The notes beneath the pieces were generated by a model. That model was not told where the DNA came from, did no database searches, and worked only from the letters and a program-made list of their open reading frames with translations. This document shows positions 8,130 to 17,698 of a DNA stretch of 64,000 bases, one piece after another. Position 1 is the first letter of the stretch, and each line of letters opens with the position of its first letter. Position numbers and translations under genes: made by a program. Source of the DNA: Teichococcus coralli (lineage in GTDB: Bacteria; Pseudomonadota; Alphaproteobacteria; Acetobacterales; Acetobacteraceae). The stretch covers positions 85,706 through 149,705 of the forward strand of contig NZ_SNVJ01000011.1 of NCBI RefSeq assembly GCF_009829925.1. Direction: 5' to 3'.

Positions 8130-8714
8130 CGGGGTGGGTTCGGGAGAGGCAGCGCCCCGCCCGCCCGCCCGTAGGCAGACCAGCCGTGCCGCGCCATGCG
8201 CCCGCTCGGCCAGCACCTCCGTCTCCGGCAGGTCCAGCGCCTCCTCCTGTCCCACTTCCGCGACGATCAGCGCCCCCGGCGCGATCCAGCCGGCCGCGCC
8301 AAGGGCCGCCACGGCGCGCGGCACCAGGTCCTGCCCATAGGGCGGGTCGAGAAACACCAGCCCGCAGGCGGCGGCGGCGCGCGGCGGCCGGGTGGCGTCG
8401 CCCGGCAGCACGCGTGCCCGCTCCTCCTCCCGGCAGGCCGCGACATTGGCCCGCAGCACCGCCAGCGCGGCGCGGTCGCGCTCGATGAAATGCGCCATGG
8501 CGGCGCCGCGCGAGAGCGCCTCCAGCCCCAGCGCGCCGGTGCCGGCGAAGGCGTCCAGCACCTGCGCCGCCTCCACCACGGCCCGCCCGGCCCAGGGCGC
8601 ATGCCAGAGCATGTCGAACAGCGCCTGCCGCACGCGGTCGGCGGTGGGGCGGGTGGCGGCGCCGGGCGGCGCCTCCAGGCGGCGGCCGCGATTCCGGCCG
8701 GCGATGATCCGCAT
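8118..8714 (-). CDS. rsmD: 16S rRNA (guanine966-N2)-methyltransferase RsmD
   Basis: This 198-residue protein starts with MRIIAGRNRGRRLEAPPG, the typical RsmD opening, followed by TRPTADRVRQALFDML. The SAM-binding motif I is VLDAFAGTGALGLEALSRGA, and the catalytic motif IV is FLDPPYG (the D/N-PPY type used for methylation of exocyclic amines). It methylates G966 of 16S rRNA in the small subunit. Its start lies five bases after the stop of the upstream pseudouridine synthase gene, so the two rRNA-modification genes form one minus-strand operon. Confidence 0.92.
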   Translation of the reverse strand: MRIIAGRNRGRRLEAPPGAATRPTADRVRQALFDMLWHAPWAGRAVVEAAQVLDAFAGTGALGLEALSRGAAMAHFIERDRAALAVLRANVAACREEERARVLPGDATRPPRAAAACGLVFLDPPYGQDLVPRAVAALGAAGWIAPGALIVAEVGQEEALDLPETEVLAERAHGAARLVCLRAGGRGAASPEPTPPKA

Positions 8715-8719
8715 GCCGC

Positions 8720-9723
<1,004 letters not shown>

Positions 9724-9727
<4 letters not shown>

Positions 9728-10437
9728 CGGCAGGCCGCCACGAAACCGTCGAGGATGCGCTGGTCGGCGGCGTCCACGGCGTATTCCGGGTGCCACTGCA
9801 CGCCGAGGGCGAAGCGGTGGCCGGTGGACTCGATCCCCTCGATCACCCCGTCCGGCGCCACCGCGTTGATGACGCTGGCCGGCCCCGGCCGCTCCACCGC
9901 CTGGTGGTGCGCCGAGTTCACCGCCATCCGCGTGCCACCGACCAGCCGCGCCAGCAGCGTGCCCTCGGAAATCTCCACCGTATGGCCGGGCTCGGTGCGC
10001 GGGTTCGGCTGCTCATGCGCCAGCGCGGCGGGGATGCTGTCCGGGATGTGCTGGATCAGCGTGCCGCCCAGCGCCACGGCGAGAAGCTGCTCGCCGCCGC
10101 AGATGCCGAGGATCGGCATGTTCCGCTGCAGCGCGCCGCGCACCATGGCCAGCTCGAAGGCGGTGCGGCCTTCCTTCAGCGCCACCGTCGGGTGCGCCGC
10201 GCCGCCGCCATAGAGGGCCGGGTCCACGTCGAAGGCACCGCCGGTGACCAGCAGCCCGTCGATCTCGTCCAGATAAGCCTCGGCCAGTTCCGGCGCGTGC
10301 GGCAAGGCGACGGGCAAACCTCCGGCCCGCGCCACACTCGCGAAATAGTTCTGGCGGAGGGCGTACCAGGGCAGCTTGGAGTAGCCGCCAGGCTGTTCCG
10401 CATCCAGGGTCAGGCCGATCAGGGGAAGCTTGCGCAT
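9724..10437 (-). CDS. Class I glutamine amidotransferase-like (peptidase C26, PuuD-like)
   Basis: This 237-residue protein has the nucleophile elbow GICGGEQL with catalytic Cys, and the His-Glu pair in VQWHPEY. It also shows TGGAFDVDPALYGG and NSAHHQAVERPG, all typical of gamma-glutamyl-GABA hydrolase (PuuD) and its relatives. It would cleave gamma-glutamyl amides in the cytoplasm. No other putrescine-pathway gene is nearby, so the substrate is open. The ATG at 10437 gives the natural family N-terminus (LPLIGLTLDAEQPGGYS); the longer frame runs into a REP-like palindrome. It overlaps the rluB-like gene at its 3' end. Confidence 0.85.
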
Positions 10438-10479
10438 GGTGGGGTTGCTAGCCGCGCACGGCACGGGGGACAACAGAAA

Positions 10480-10525
10480 GGTTGGGGGAATGAATTCCCC
10501 CAACCCCCTTCTTCTTTTTGCCGGA
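10480..10525 (+). repeat. REP-like palindrome, forward copy 2
   Basis: TTGGGGGAATGAATTCCCCC is followed by AACCCCCTTCTTCTTTTTGCCGG. It lies upstream of both flanking genes (divergent), head to head with the reverse copy that starts at 10524. The pair forms a compact inverted unit of about 95 bases. Confidence 0.8.
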
Positions 10526-10574
10526 TAGAAGACAAAGAAGAGGGGGTGCGGGGGAGAATTCATTTTCCCCCGTG
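10524..10574 (-). repeat. REP-like palindrome, reverse copy 2
   Basis: AGAAGACAAAGAAGAGGGGG leads into GGGGGAGAATTCATTTTCCCCC. It is the inverted partner of 10480-10525. The SDR gene begins 28 bases downstream, so this repeat occupies its leader or promoter region. Confidence 0.8.
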
Positions 10575-10601
10575 TCCAGCGCCGGAAGGAAGGGACAGCG
10601 G

Positions 10602-11351
10602 ATGCAACTGGCAGGAAAGCGCGTGGTGGTGATGGGCGGCAGCCGCGGCATCGGGCGCTCCGTCGCGCTCGGCTTCGCCCGGGAGGGCGCGGCGGTGGCC
10701 ATCTGCGCCCGTGGCGCGGCGAAGCTCGCCGAGACCCAGGCCGAGATCGCCGCCCTCAAGGTGCCGGCCTTCGCCGCCCCCTGCGACCTGGCGGAGGCCG
10801 AGCAGATCGCCCGCTTCATCCCCGAGGCGGCTGAGGCGCTGGGCGGCATCGACGTTCTGGTGAACAACGCCTCCGGCTTCGGCGCCACCGATGACGAGGC
10901 CGGCTGGGCCGCCTCCTTCGCGGTGGACATGATGGCGATCGTCCGCGCCACGCATGCCGCCCTGCCCTGGCTGGAGACGTCGGGCGCCGGCGCCGTCGTC
11001 AACGTCTCCTCGATCTCGGCGCTGCGGGCCAGCAGCCGCAGCGCGCCCTATGGCGCGATCAAGGCGGCGGTGGACCACTACACCGGCAGCCAGGCCAAGA
11101 TGTACGCCTCCAAGGGAATCCGGGTGAACGCCGTCGCCCCCGGCTCGATCGAGTTCCCCGGCGGCTCCTGGGAGAAGCGCCGGCTGGAGGGCGCGCCGCT
11201 CTACGAGCAGATCCGCAACCAGATCCCCGCCGGCCGCCTGGGCCATCCCGAGGAAGTGGCGGACGTGGTGCTGTTCCTGGCCTCGCACCGCGCCCGATGG
11301 GTGACGGGGCAGAGCATCGTGGTGGATGGCGGCCAGCTCATCGGCCCCTGA
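10602..11351 (+). CDS. Short-chain dehydrogenase/reductase (SDR)
   Basis: This 249-residue SDR has GGSRGIGRS near residues 12-20, NNASGF, the catalytic Ser in VNVSSISAL, and YGAIKAA as the Tyr-Lys motif. The C-terminal WVTGQSIVVDGGQ is the usual SDR ending. NNAS instead of NNAG is a common variant. The substrate is unknown. The start at 10602 has GGAAGGAAGGGA upstream. The stop overlaps the longest frame of tadA by 26 bases, so the two genes are probably co-transcribed, although no functional link is obvious. Confidence 0.85.
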   Translation: MQLAGKRVVVMGGSRGIGRSVALGFAREGAAVAICARGAAKLAETQAEIAALKVPAFAAPCDLAEAEQIARFIPEAAEALGGIDVLVNNASGFGATDDEAGWAASFAVDMMAIVRATHAALPWLETSGAGAVVNVSSISALRASSRSAPYGAIKAAVDHYTGSQAKMYASKGIRVNAVAPGSIEFPGGSWEKRRLEGAPLYEQIRNQIPAGRLGHPEEVADVVLFLASHRARWVTGQSIVVDGGQLIGP

Positions 11352-11808
11352 GGTGCCGCCCCCGCGCCCGATCGAGCTGGCGCTGGCGGAGGCGCGCGCC
11401 GCCGCCGCGCGCGGCGAGGTGCCGGTGGGCGCGGTGGTGACCGACGCCGCCGGCACGGCGCTCGGCCGCGCCGGCAACCGGGTGGAGGAGTTGCACGACG
11501 CTTCCGCCCATGCCGAGCTGCTGGCCCTTCGCCAGGCCGCCACGGCGCGCGGCGAACCCCGCCTGCCCGACTGTACCCTGACGGTGACGCTGGAGCCCTG
11601 CCCGATGTGCGCCCAGGCGGCCAGCTTCTTCCGGGTGCGGCGGGTGGTGTTCGGCGCCTATGACCCGAAGGGCGGCGGCGTGGAGCATGGCGCGCGCATC
11701 TTCGCCGCGCCCTCCTGCCACCACGTGCCGGAAGTCGTGGGAGGCGTGCGGGAGCGCGAATGCGGGGAGGCGCTGCGCGCGTTTTTCGCGCAGCGCCGGG
11801 GAGGCTGA
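11326..11808 (+). CDS. tadA: tRNA-adenosine(34) deaminase family protein
   Basis: This is a zinc-dependent cytidine/adenosine deaminase-fold protein of up to 160 residues. The zinc ligands and catalytic Glu are in ASAHAELLAL and in LEPCPMCAQAA, followed by VVFGAYDPKGGGVEHGARIF. TadA converts A34 of tRNA-Arg(ACG) to inosine; some relatives act on free bases such as guanine. The C-terminal FFAQRR matches TadA. The ATG at 11326 overlaps the SDR gene by 26 bases; a GTG at 11353, directly after the SDR stop, is an alternative giving 151 residues. The SFF after the Cys motif differs from the usual AIxHARI segment. Confidence 0.8.
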   Translation: MAASSSAPEVPPPRPIELALAEARAAAARGEVPVGAVVTDAAGTALGRAGNRVEELHDASAHAELLALRQAATARGEPRLPDCTLTVTLEPCPMCAQAASFFRVRRVVFGAYDPKGGGVEHGARIFAAPSCHHVPEVVGGVRERECGEALRAFFAQRRGG

Positions 11809-11970
11809 CGCCTCCCGGTAGCGGCGCTGCGGTGATCTTCGAACAAAGCATGTCCAAAAGGCGCACCTGCCGCGGCGGCATTCCCGAGTCGCACGAACGA
11901 ATCGCGGACGTCTCTCCCGCGCGGGACGGGGGGAGCCAAGGCGGCGCGGGGAAGCGCCCTTGCCGCGGCG

Positions 11971-12156
11971 TCAGAAGTCGCTGACGCGCCCCTTCCGTTC
12001 CCAGTCGCCGTAGCGGGTCGGTTCCGGACCCTTGGGCCCGTCGATCTCCTTCGGCATCTTCGGCTTCTCGGCGACCTTCGGCGCCTCCGCTGCCGGCTGG
12101 GCCTCGGTCTGGCTTGGGCTGGCCGGCTTGCCGGCCTCTTGCTGAGCGCGTGTCAT
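11971..12156 (-). CDS. DUF1674 protein (SDHAF4-like)
   Basis: This small protein of 61 residues ends in [14 protein letters not shown], the signature of DUF1674, the bacterial counterpart of the mitochondrial succinate dehydrogenase assembly factor SDHAF4. In mitochondria SDHAF4 binds the flavinated SdhA subunit before assembly; the same role here is inference. The N-terminal half is Lys/Glu/Pro-rich and low in complexity. The ATG at 12156 is 43 bases from the divergent htpX start. The longer frame extending to 13218 lies antisense to htpX and is not credible. Confidence 0.8.
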   Translation of the reverse strand: MTRAQQEAGKPASPSQTEAQPAAEAPKVAEKPKMPKEIDGPKGPEPTRYGDWERKGRVSDF

Positions 12157-12198
12157 GCACCCCATCTGGGGATGGGAACGCGGAAACGGAAAGAGGGC

Positions 12199-13158
12199 AT
12201 GAGCGGCTATCTGCGAACGACCCTGCTGCTGGCGGCGATGACGGCGCTCTTCGCGGCCGTGGGCTATGCCATCGGTGGCCGTGGCGGCATGATGGTGGCC
12301 TTCGGCGTGGCCTGCGTCACCAACCTCTTCGCCTGGTGGAACAGCGACCGCATGGTGCTGCGGATGCACAACGCGCAGCCCGTCGGCCCGCAGGAGGCAC
12401 CGGATCTCCACGCCATGGTGTCCCGGCTGGCGCAGCGCGCCGGCCTTCCGATGCCGGCGCTCTACATTATCCACGAGGATCAGCCGAACGCCTTCGCCAC
12501 CGGCCGGAACCCGGAGAACGCGGCCGTGGCGGTCAATACCGGTCTGCTCCAGCGTATGCCGCCGGAGGAGGTGGAGGGCGTCATCGCTCATGAGCTGGCG
12601 CATATCCGTCACCGGGACACGCTGATCATGACCGTCACCGCCTGCCTGGCCGGCGCCATCGGCATGCTGGCGCAGTTCGGCTGGCTGTTCGGCGGCCTGC
12701 GCGGGCGGGACGAGCGCGGCGGACTGGGCCCGATCGGCTCGCTGCTGATCATGCTGCTGGCGCCGCTGGCCGCCATGGTGGTGCAGATGGCGATCAGCCG
12801 CTCGCGCGAATACGAGGCGGACCGCGGCGGCGCCGAGATCAGCGGCAACCCCGGCGGCCTCGCGCATGCGCTGATGCGGCTGGAACAGGGCCGGCGCAGC
12901 TTCATCAACCACGCCGCCGAGGCCAATCCGGCCACGGCGCACATGTTCATCATCAACCCCCTGGCGGGGCTGCGAATGGACAGCCTCTTCTCCACCCATC
13001 CCAGCACCGAGGAACGCGTGGCGCGGCTGATGGCGCTGGCGGGCGAGATGGGCGGCCCTCCGCCGCGCGCGGCGCAAAGCGCGTGGCAAGCGCCGGGCGC
13101 GGCGGCCGGCCCCTGGGGTACGGCACGGCCGCAGCGGCGGCGCGGGCCCTGGGGATAG
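12199..13158 (+). CDS. htpX: Membrane zinc metalloprotease HtpX
   Basis: This 319-residue protein has two N-terminal membrane helices (about residues 5-45), then the M48 peptidase motif HELAH at 131-135 with the third ligand in [13 protein letters not shown]. Two more hydrophobic segments follow the HELAH motif. HtpX cleaves damaged cytoplasmic-membrane proteins. The ATG at 12199 is preceded by AAGAGGG; a longer frame from 12139 would overlap the divergent DUF1674 gene. The C-terminal tail after [10 protein letters not shown] is Pro/Gly/Arg-rich and disordered. A degenerate REP-like palindrome starts right after the stop. Confidence 0.92.
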   Translation: MSGYLRTTLLLAAMTALFAAVGYAIGGRGGMMVAFGVACVTNLFAWWNSDRMVLRMHNAQPVGPQEAPDLHAMVSRLAQRAGLPMPALYIIHEDQPNAFATGRNPENAAVAVNTGLLQRMPPEEVEGVIAHELAHIRHRDTLIMTVTACLAGAIGMLAQFGWLFGGLRGRDERGGLGPIGSLLIMLLAPLAAMVVQMAISRSREYEADRGGAEISGNPGGLAHALMRLEQGRRSFINHAAEANPATAHMFIINPLAGLRMDSLFSTHPSTEERVARLMALAGEMGGPPPRAAQSAWQAPGAAAGPWGTARPQRRRGPWG

Positions 13159-13210
13159 AAAGAAGAAAGCGCGGCGGAAGGAATTCTCCCGAACTCCCGT
13201 CTTTTTGCTG
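13159..13210. repeat. Degenerate REP-like palindrome between convergent genes
   Basis: GGAAGGAATTCTCCC sits between an AGAAAGAAGAAAG arm on the left and CCCGTCTTTTTGCTGTCAG on the right. It looks like a collapsed single copy carrying tails in both directions, exactly filling the gap between htpX and the LysR gene. Confidence 0.6.
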
Positions 13211-14179
13211 TCAGTCATTTTCAGGGAGTCCGAGATCCCGGTGCAGCGCCTTGACCTGCGCGCAGCCCTCGGTCGCCTCGCGCGCCACCGTCAGCACCAG
13301 CCGCCGCAGCCAGGCATGGCCCTGGTCCGCCTCCAGGCGGCGCGGGAAGAGCAGCGAGAGGCGGCTGTGCGGGATCTCCACCGGGCAGGGGCGCAGGGCC
13401 AGGCCATGCGCCTCGGCCAGTTGCATCGCCAGCCGGGCAGTGAGCGCCATGACCATGTCCGTGCGCTTCAGGATCGCCGGCACGGCGGAAAGATGCGCCA
13501 CCACGGCGCCCAGCCGGCGCGGATGGCCGGCCTGGCGCATCGGCTCGTCCAGCGCGCCCTCGCGCGAGCCGTTCGGCGAGTGCAGCAGGTGCGGCCAGGC
13601 GGCGAAGCGCTCCGGCGTCATCGGGCCATCGGCCAGGGGATGGTCGGCGCGCATCAGGGTCAGGAAGACCTCGGGCAGCAGGCGCAGCCGGGTATAGAGG
13701 GCGGGCGGCTCGGGCAGCATGCCGAGGGCGATCTGCACCGCGTCGCTCTCGAGCAGGGCAAGGGCGTTGGTGCGGTCGGCGTGGCGGATGGCGAGCAGGC
13801 AGCCCGGCGCCTCGGTGGCCATCCGCGCCAGCAGGGGGGGCGCCAGCACGGCCTCGGCATATTCGGAGAGGCCGATGGGGAAGACGCGCTCGGCGGTGGC
13901 GGGCTCGAAGGGGGCGTGGGCGGCCAGGGCATCGCGCAGGCGGTCCAGCATCTCCGCGACCGGCTGCATCAGGGAAAGCGCGAGCGCGGTAGGCTCCACG
14001 CCGCCGGGGCGGCGGAGAAACAACTCGTCCTGCAGGGTGGCGCGCAGACGGGCGAGCGCGTTGGAAACGGCCGGCTGCGAAAGGTTCAGCCGCTGCGCGG
14101 CGCGCGTCACGTGCCGCTCGCGCGCCACCGCGTCGAACACCCGCAGCAGGTTGAGGTCGAGCCGGGCCAGGTCGGTCAT
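13211..14179 (-). CDS. LysR-family transcriptional regulator
   Basis: This 322-residue LysR regulator has an N-terminal winged helix at about residues 7-65 (LDLNLLRVFDAVARERHVTRAAQRLNLSQPAVSNALARLR). The substrate-binding domain is of the NodD/LinR/nitrophenol type, recognised by PIGLSEYAEAVLAPPLL. It is divergent from a DoxX-family gene 111 bases away, so that gene is the likely target. An inverted repeat CATTG-N7-CAATG covers the regulator's own start codon (14177-14193) and could be an autoregulatory site, but it does not lie in a clear promoter. The inducer is unknown. Confidence 0.88.
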   Translation of the reverse strand: MTDLARLDLNLLRVFDAVARERHVTRAAQRLNLSQPAVSNALARLRATLQDELFLRRPGGVEPTALALSLMQPVAEMLDRLRDALAAHAPFEPATAERVFPIGLSEYAEAVLAPPLLARMATEAPGCLLAIRHADRTNALALLESDAVQIALGMLPEPPALYTRLRLLPEVFLTLMRADHPLADGPMTPERFAAWPHLLHSPNGSREGALDEPMRQAGHPRRLGAVVAHLSAVPAILKRTDMVMALTARLAMQLAEAHGLALRPCPVEIPHSRLSLLFPRRLEADQGHAWLRRLVLTVAREATEGCAQVKALHRDLGLPEND

Positions 14180-14290
14180 TGATGCCGCCAATGATGGCCG
14201 TTTCCGATGGCGGTTGGAAGCCGGAGGTGCCTTGGACGTAGAGGGGAACGCAACGGCCGCCACAGGCCCCCTCTCCCACGGAGAACACCC

Positions 14291-14722
14291 ATGCTGGATT
14301 CCCGCACCGCGCCCTACGCCGCCCTGCTGCTGCGCGTCAGCCTCGGCGTGATGTTCCTGGCGCACGGCTTCCTGATGAAGATCCTCACCTTCGGCCTCAC
14401 GGGCACGATGGGATATTTCGGCAGCCTCGGCTTTCCGCCCGTTCTCGGCGCGGTGGTCGCGCTGGCGGAAACGGCGGCGGGCATCGCGCTCGTGCTCGGC
14501 ATCTGGACGCGGCTGGTCTCGCTGCTCGCGGTGCCCATCCTGATCGGCGCGACGCTGCAGCATATCGGCAATGGCTGGGTGTTCAGCCGGCCGGGCGGCG
14601 GATGGGAGTTCCCGGCGTTCTGGATCGCGGCGCTGCTCGTGCAGGCGGGGCTCGGCGCCGGCGCCTGGGCGCTGGTCCCGGCGCGGCTGATCGGCCGCAA
14701 CCGCCGGCCGCAGCTCGCCTGA
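14291..14722 (+). CDS. DoxX-family membrane protein
   Basis: This 143-residue protein has four predicted membrane helices. It begins with a short leader and LLLRVSLGVMFLAHGFLMK, the DoxX-family opening, and continues with GAVVALAETAAGIALVLG and LVSLLAVPILIGATLQH. DoxX-like proteins are often tied to redox or thiol stress or to quinone turnover, but the activity is rarely known. It is transcribed divergently from the LysR regulator, which probably controls it. A hairpin at 14740-14763 follows its stop codon. Confidence 0.85.
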   Translation: MLDSRTAPYAALLLRVSLGVMFLAHGFLMKILTFGLTGTMGYFGSLGFPPVLGAVVALAETAAGIALVLGIWTRLVSLLAVPILIGATLQHIGNGWVFSRPGGGWEFPAFWIAALLVQAGLGAGAWALVPARLIGRNRRPQLA

Positions 14723-14739
14723 GAGAAGAGGCGAAGGAG

Positions 14740-14763
14740 CCGGGCGGGGAAGACCCCGCCCGG
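14740..14763. terminator. Hairpin between convergent DoxX and Met/Gly-rich genes
   Basis: A perfect 10-base stem CCGGGCGGGG/CCCCGCCCGG with loop AAGA lies between two stop codons. No T-run is present on either strand, so this is a likely but not proven bidirectional transcription end. Confidence 0.5.
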
Positions 14764-14778
14764 CGGCCAGGCGGATTC

Positions 14779-15378
14779 TTAGCGGGGCGAAACGGTCCGC
14801 ACGCTGCCATCCGGCATGTATTCGAGGATCATGCCGCCCCCGTTGTAGGCGCCATTGCCGACGTTCTGCCGCGGCAGGTCCAGGCCCTGGAAGGGCTGCT
14901 GCGGCGGGTTCGCACGGCTGTCGCCGCGCATGCCGCCCTGCATCGCCATGTTGCCCTGCATCGACTGGCCGTGCATGGCGCCGCCCATCCGGTCGTGACC
15001 CTGCATGCCACCCGGCGGGGCCATGCCGCCACCCGGCATCGCGCCACCCGACATGCTGCCGCCGGACATACCGCCGCCAGACATGCTGCCACCCGACATG
15101 CTGCCGCCGGACATGCTGCCGCCCGACATGCTGCCGCCGGGGACGCTGCTGCCAGACATGCCGCTGCTGCCGTAGCTGCCGCCGCCGGGCACGCGGCTGT
15201 CCGGCATACGGGTGCTGGAAGGGCCGACGCCGTTCTGGACGGCGCCGCCAAGCTGCGTCGGGGAGTTCTGGGTGCCGTAGCCGGCGGTGCCGTAGACGCC
15301 GGTCTGGGCATGGGCCAGGGGGGCACCGATGGCAAGGGCCAGGCCCGCGGCGGCAATGGTGGTCGGAAGACGGATCAT
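14779..15378 (-). CDS. Secreted Met/Gly/Ser-rich repeat protein
   Basis: This 199-residue protein has a clear signal peptide (MIRLPTTIAAAGLALAIGAPLAHA, cut near residue 24). The middle part is a tandem array of the pentapeptide GGSMS (about eight copies near residues 75-112), followed by a Met-rich segment with GGAMPGGGMAPPGGM and HDRMGGAMHGQSMQG. The C-terminus (GGMILEYMPDGSVRTVS) is not repetitive. I do not recognise a family. The spacing of Met and His residues recalls periplasmic copper- or silver-binding proteins, but this is only a resemblance. It lies between doxX and argG, with no related neighbour. Confidence 0.75.
   Translation of the reverse strand: MIRLPTTIAAAGLALAIGAPLAHAQTGVYGTAGYGTQNSPTQLGGAVQNGVGPSSTRMPDSRVPGGGSYGSSGMSGSSVPGGSMSGGSMSGGSMSGGSMSGGGMSGGSMSGGAMPGGGMAPPGGMQGHDRMGGAMHGQSMQGNMAMQGGMRGDSRANPPQQPFQGLDLPRQNVGNGAYNGGGMILEYMPDGSVRTVSPR
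15043..15150 (-). repeat. Short tandem repeat encoding GGSMS units
   Basis: A 15-base unit, seen on the plus strand as GACATGCTGCCGCCC with small variations, is repeated about seven times inside the secreted Met/Gly-rich gene. It could change copy number by slippage while keeping the reading frame. Confidence 0.7.
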
Positions 15379-15531
15379 GCGCGTCTCCTCCTTCGCTGGT
15401 TTTTTCCTGCCGCTGGCCGGGTGGCCGCAGCTTGTGGCGAAACAACGCGAGCGAAAGAGGGGGGTTTCGGACCCCGCGCGGCAGGGGGCGGGCCGCGGGA
15501 GAGGTCGCCCTCGCCCGCGGCCCGCCGCGCA

Positions 15532-16767
<1,236 letters not shown>

Positions 16768-16841
16768 AGCGTCCGGTTCCTTTTCCGCTGGGAGCGCGTT
16801 CCGGCGGGGTTTGCCGCAGCGGGCGGGCGCGGGCAAGGCGA

Positions 16842-17408
16842 TCATGACCAGGAGAGGCGGACGGAGCGGGGAATCCGCCGCCGGCCGGCGGTGGCGCGGG
16901 CGAGATGGAGCAGGCTGCGGATGGCCTCGGGCGGGGTGCGGGGGCCGAGGGGGAGGCGGAGGAGGGTTTCGGACAAAAGCGGATCGGGCAGGAGCCAGGG
17001 GGGCGCATCCAGCGCGGAGCGCAGGCCGAGGCGGCGGATCAGCACCAGGAGGGCCAGGCCGCCGAGGCGCGCGGCGCGGCGGCAGGCGCGGCAGATGGCG
17101 TATTCCAGGGCGCGCAGCGGGTGGTCGGGCGGGGCCTTGGCGAGGGCGCGGAGCAGGGCATGCCAGACGCCGGCATGGGTGAGGCGGCGGAAGAAGCGGG
17201 AGACGGTATCCGGCTTGCCGTGATGTTCGGCCAGGGATTTCCACGGGGCGCCGCGCTGGTGGGCGAGGTGGAAGATCGCATCCAGCCGGGCGCGGGGATC
17301 GGCGGTGCGGCGGCCCTGAGGGGAGAGGGCCGGGAGAAAGGGTTGGAGGGCGGCCCAGGCGGCGTCGGAGAGCGGGGTCCAGGGGGTTCGGGGGGTGAGG
17401 CGGGACAT
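16842..17408 (-). CDS. Orphan transposase-derived protein (IS5-type N-terminal domain)
   Basis: The protein has 188 residues. The first ~95 ([65 protein letters not shown]) match the helical N-terminal domain that precedes the DDE catalytic domain in IS5/IS1031-type transposases (DUF4096-like). The second half carries none of the DDE residues and is instead Leu/Arg-rich. It is therefore either a decayed insertion element or a domesticated DNA-binding remnant. No terminal inverted repeats were found around it. Its 5' end marks the border of the AT-rich island. Confidence 0.65.
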   Translation of the reverse strand: MSRLTPRTPWTPLSDAAWAALQPFLPALSPQGRRTADPRARLDAIFHLAHQRGAPWKSLAEHHGKPDTVSRFFRRLTHAGVWHALLRALAKAPPDHPLRALEYAICRACRRAARLGGLALLVLIRRLGLRSALDAPPWLLPDPLLSETLLRLPLGPRTPPEAIRSLLHLARATAGRRRIPRSVRLSWS

Positions 17409-17698
17409 GGGGGCCGCTCCGGGTGGGAAGCGGGAGGGTATTAGGAATTTATGCCTTTTGTCAAGCTTCTACCAGAGGCTCGTCTATCCCTCGCTAGGGG
17501 CGTAGCTCAGCCACCTTTTGGACTTAAAAACAGAGGTTCTCATCGTACATTTTCGCGCTAATCTTCTACCCTGAGTTTATATCAACCGCTTTAGGTTCGA
17601 AGATGGAGAGACAAAGATGGGATAATACTGCTTCGAAAAATATACAGCGCCGCTCCTAAATTATTGTATATTTTCTAGAAAAATAACGAGCAGACCAC
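17409..17698. other. Gene-less AT-rich leader of the OLD-like gene
   Basis: This stretch holds no credible frame. AT-rich segments such as TATACAGCGCC and TTATTGTATATTTTC just upstream of 17699 could hold a promoter. Bases 17496-17510 (AGGGGCGTAGCTCAG) read like the first 15 bases of a tRNA, but no tRNA follows. This might be the remnant of a tRNA attachment site or chance. Confidence 0.5.
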
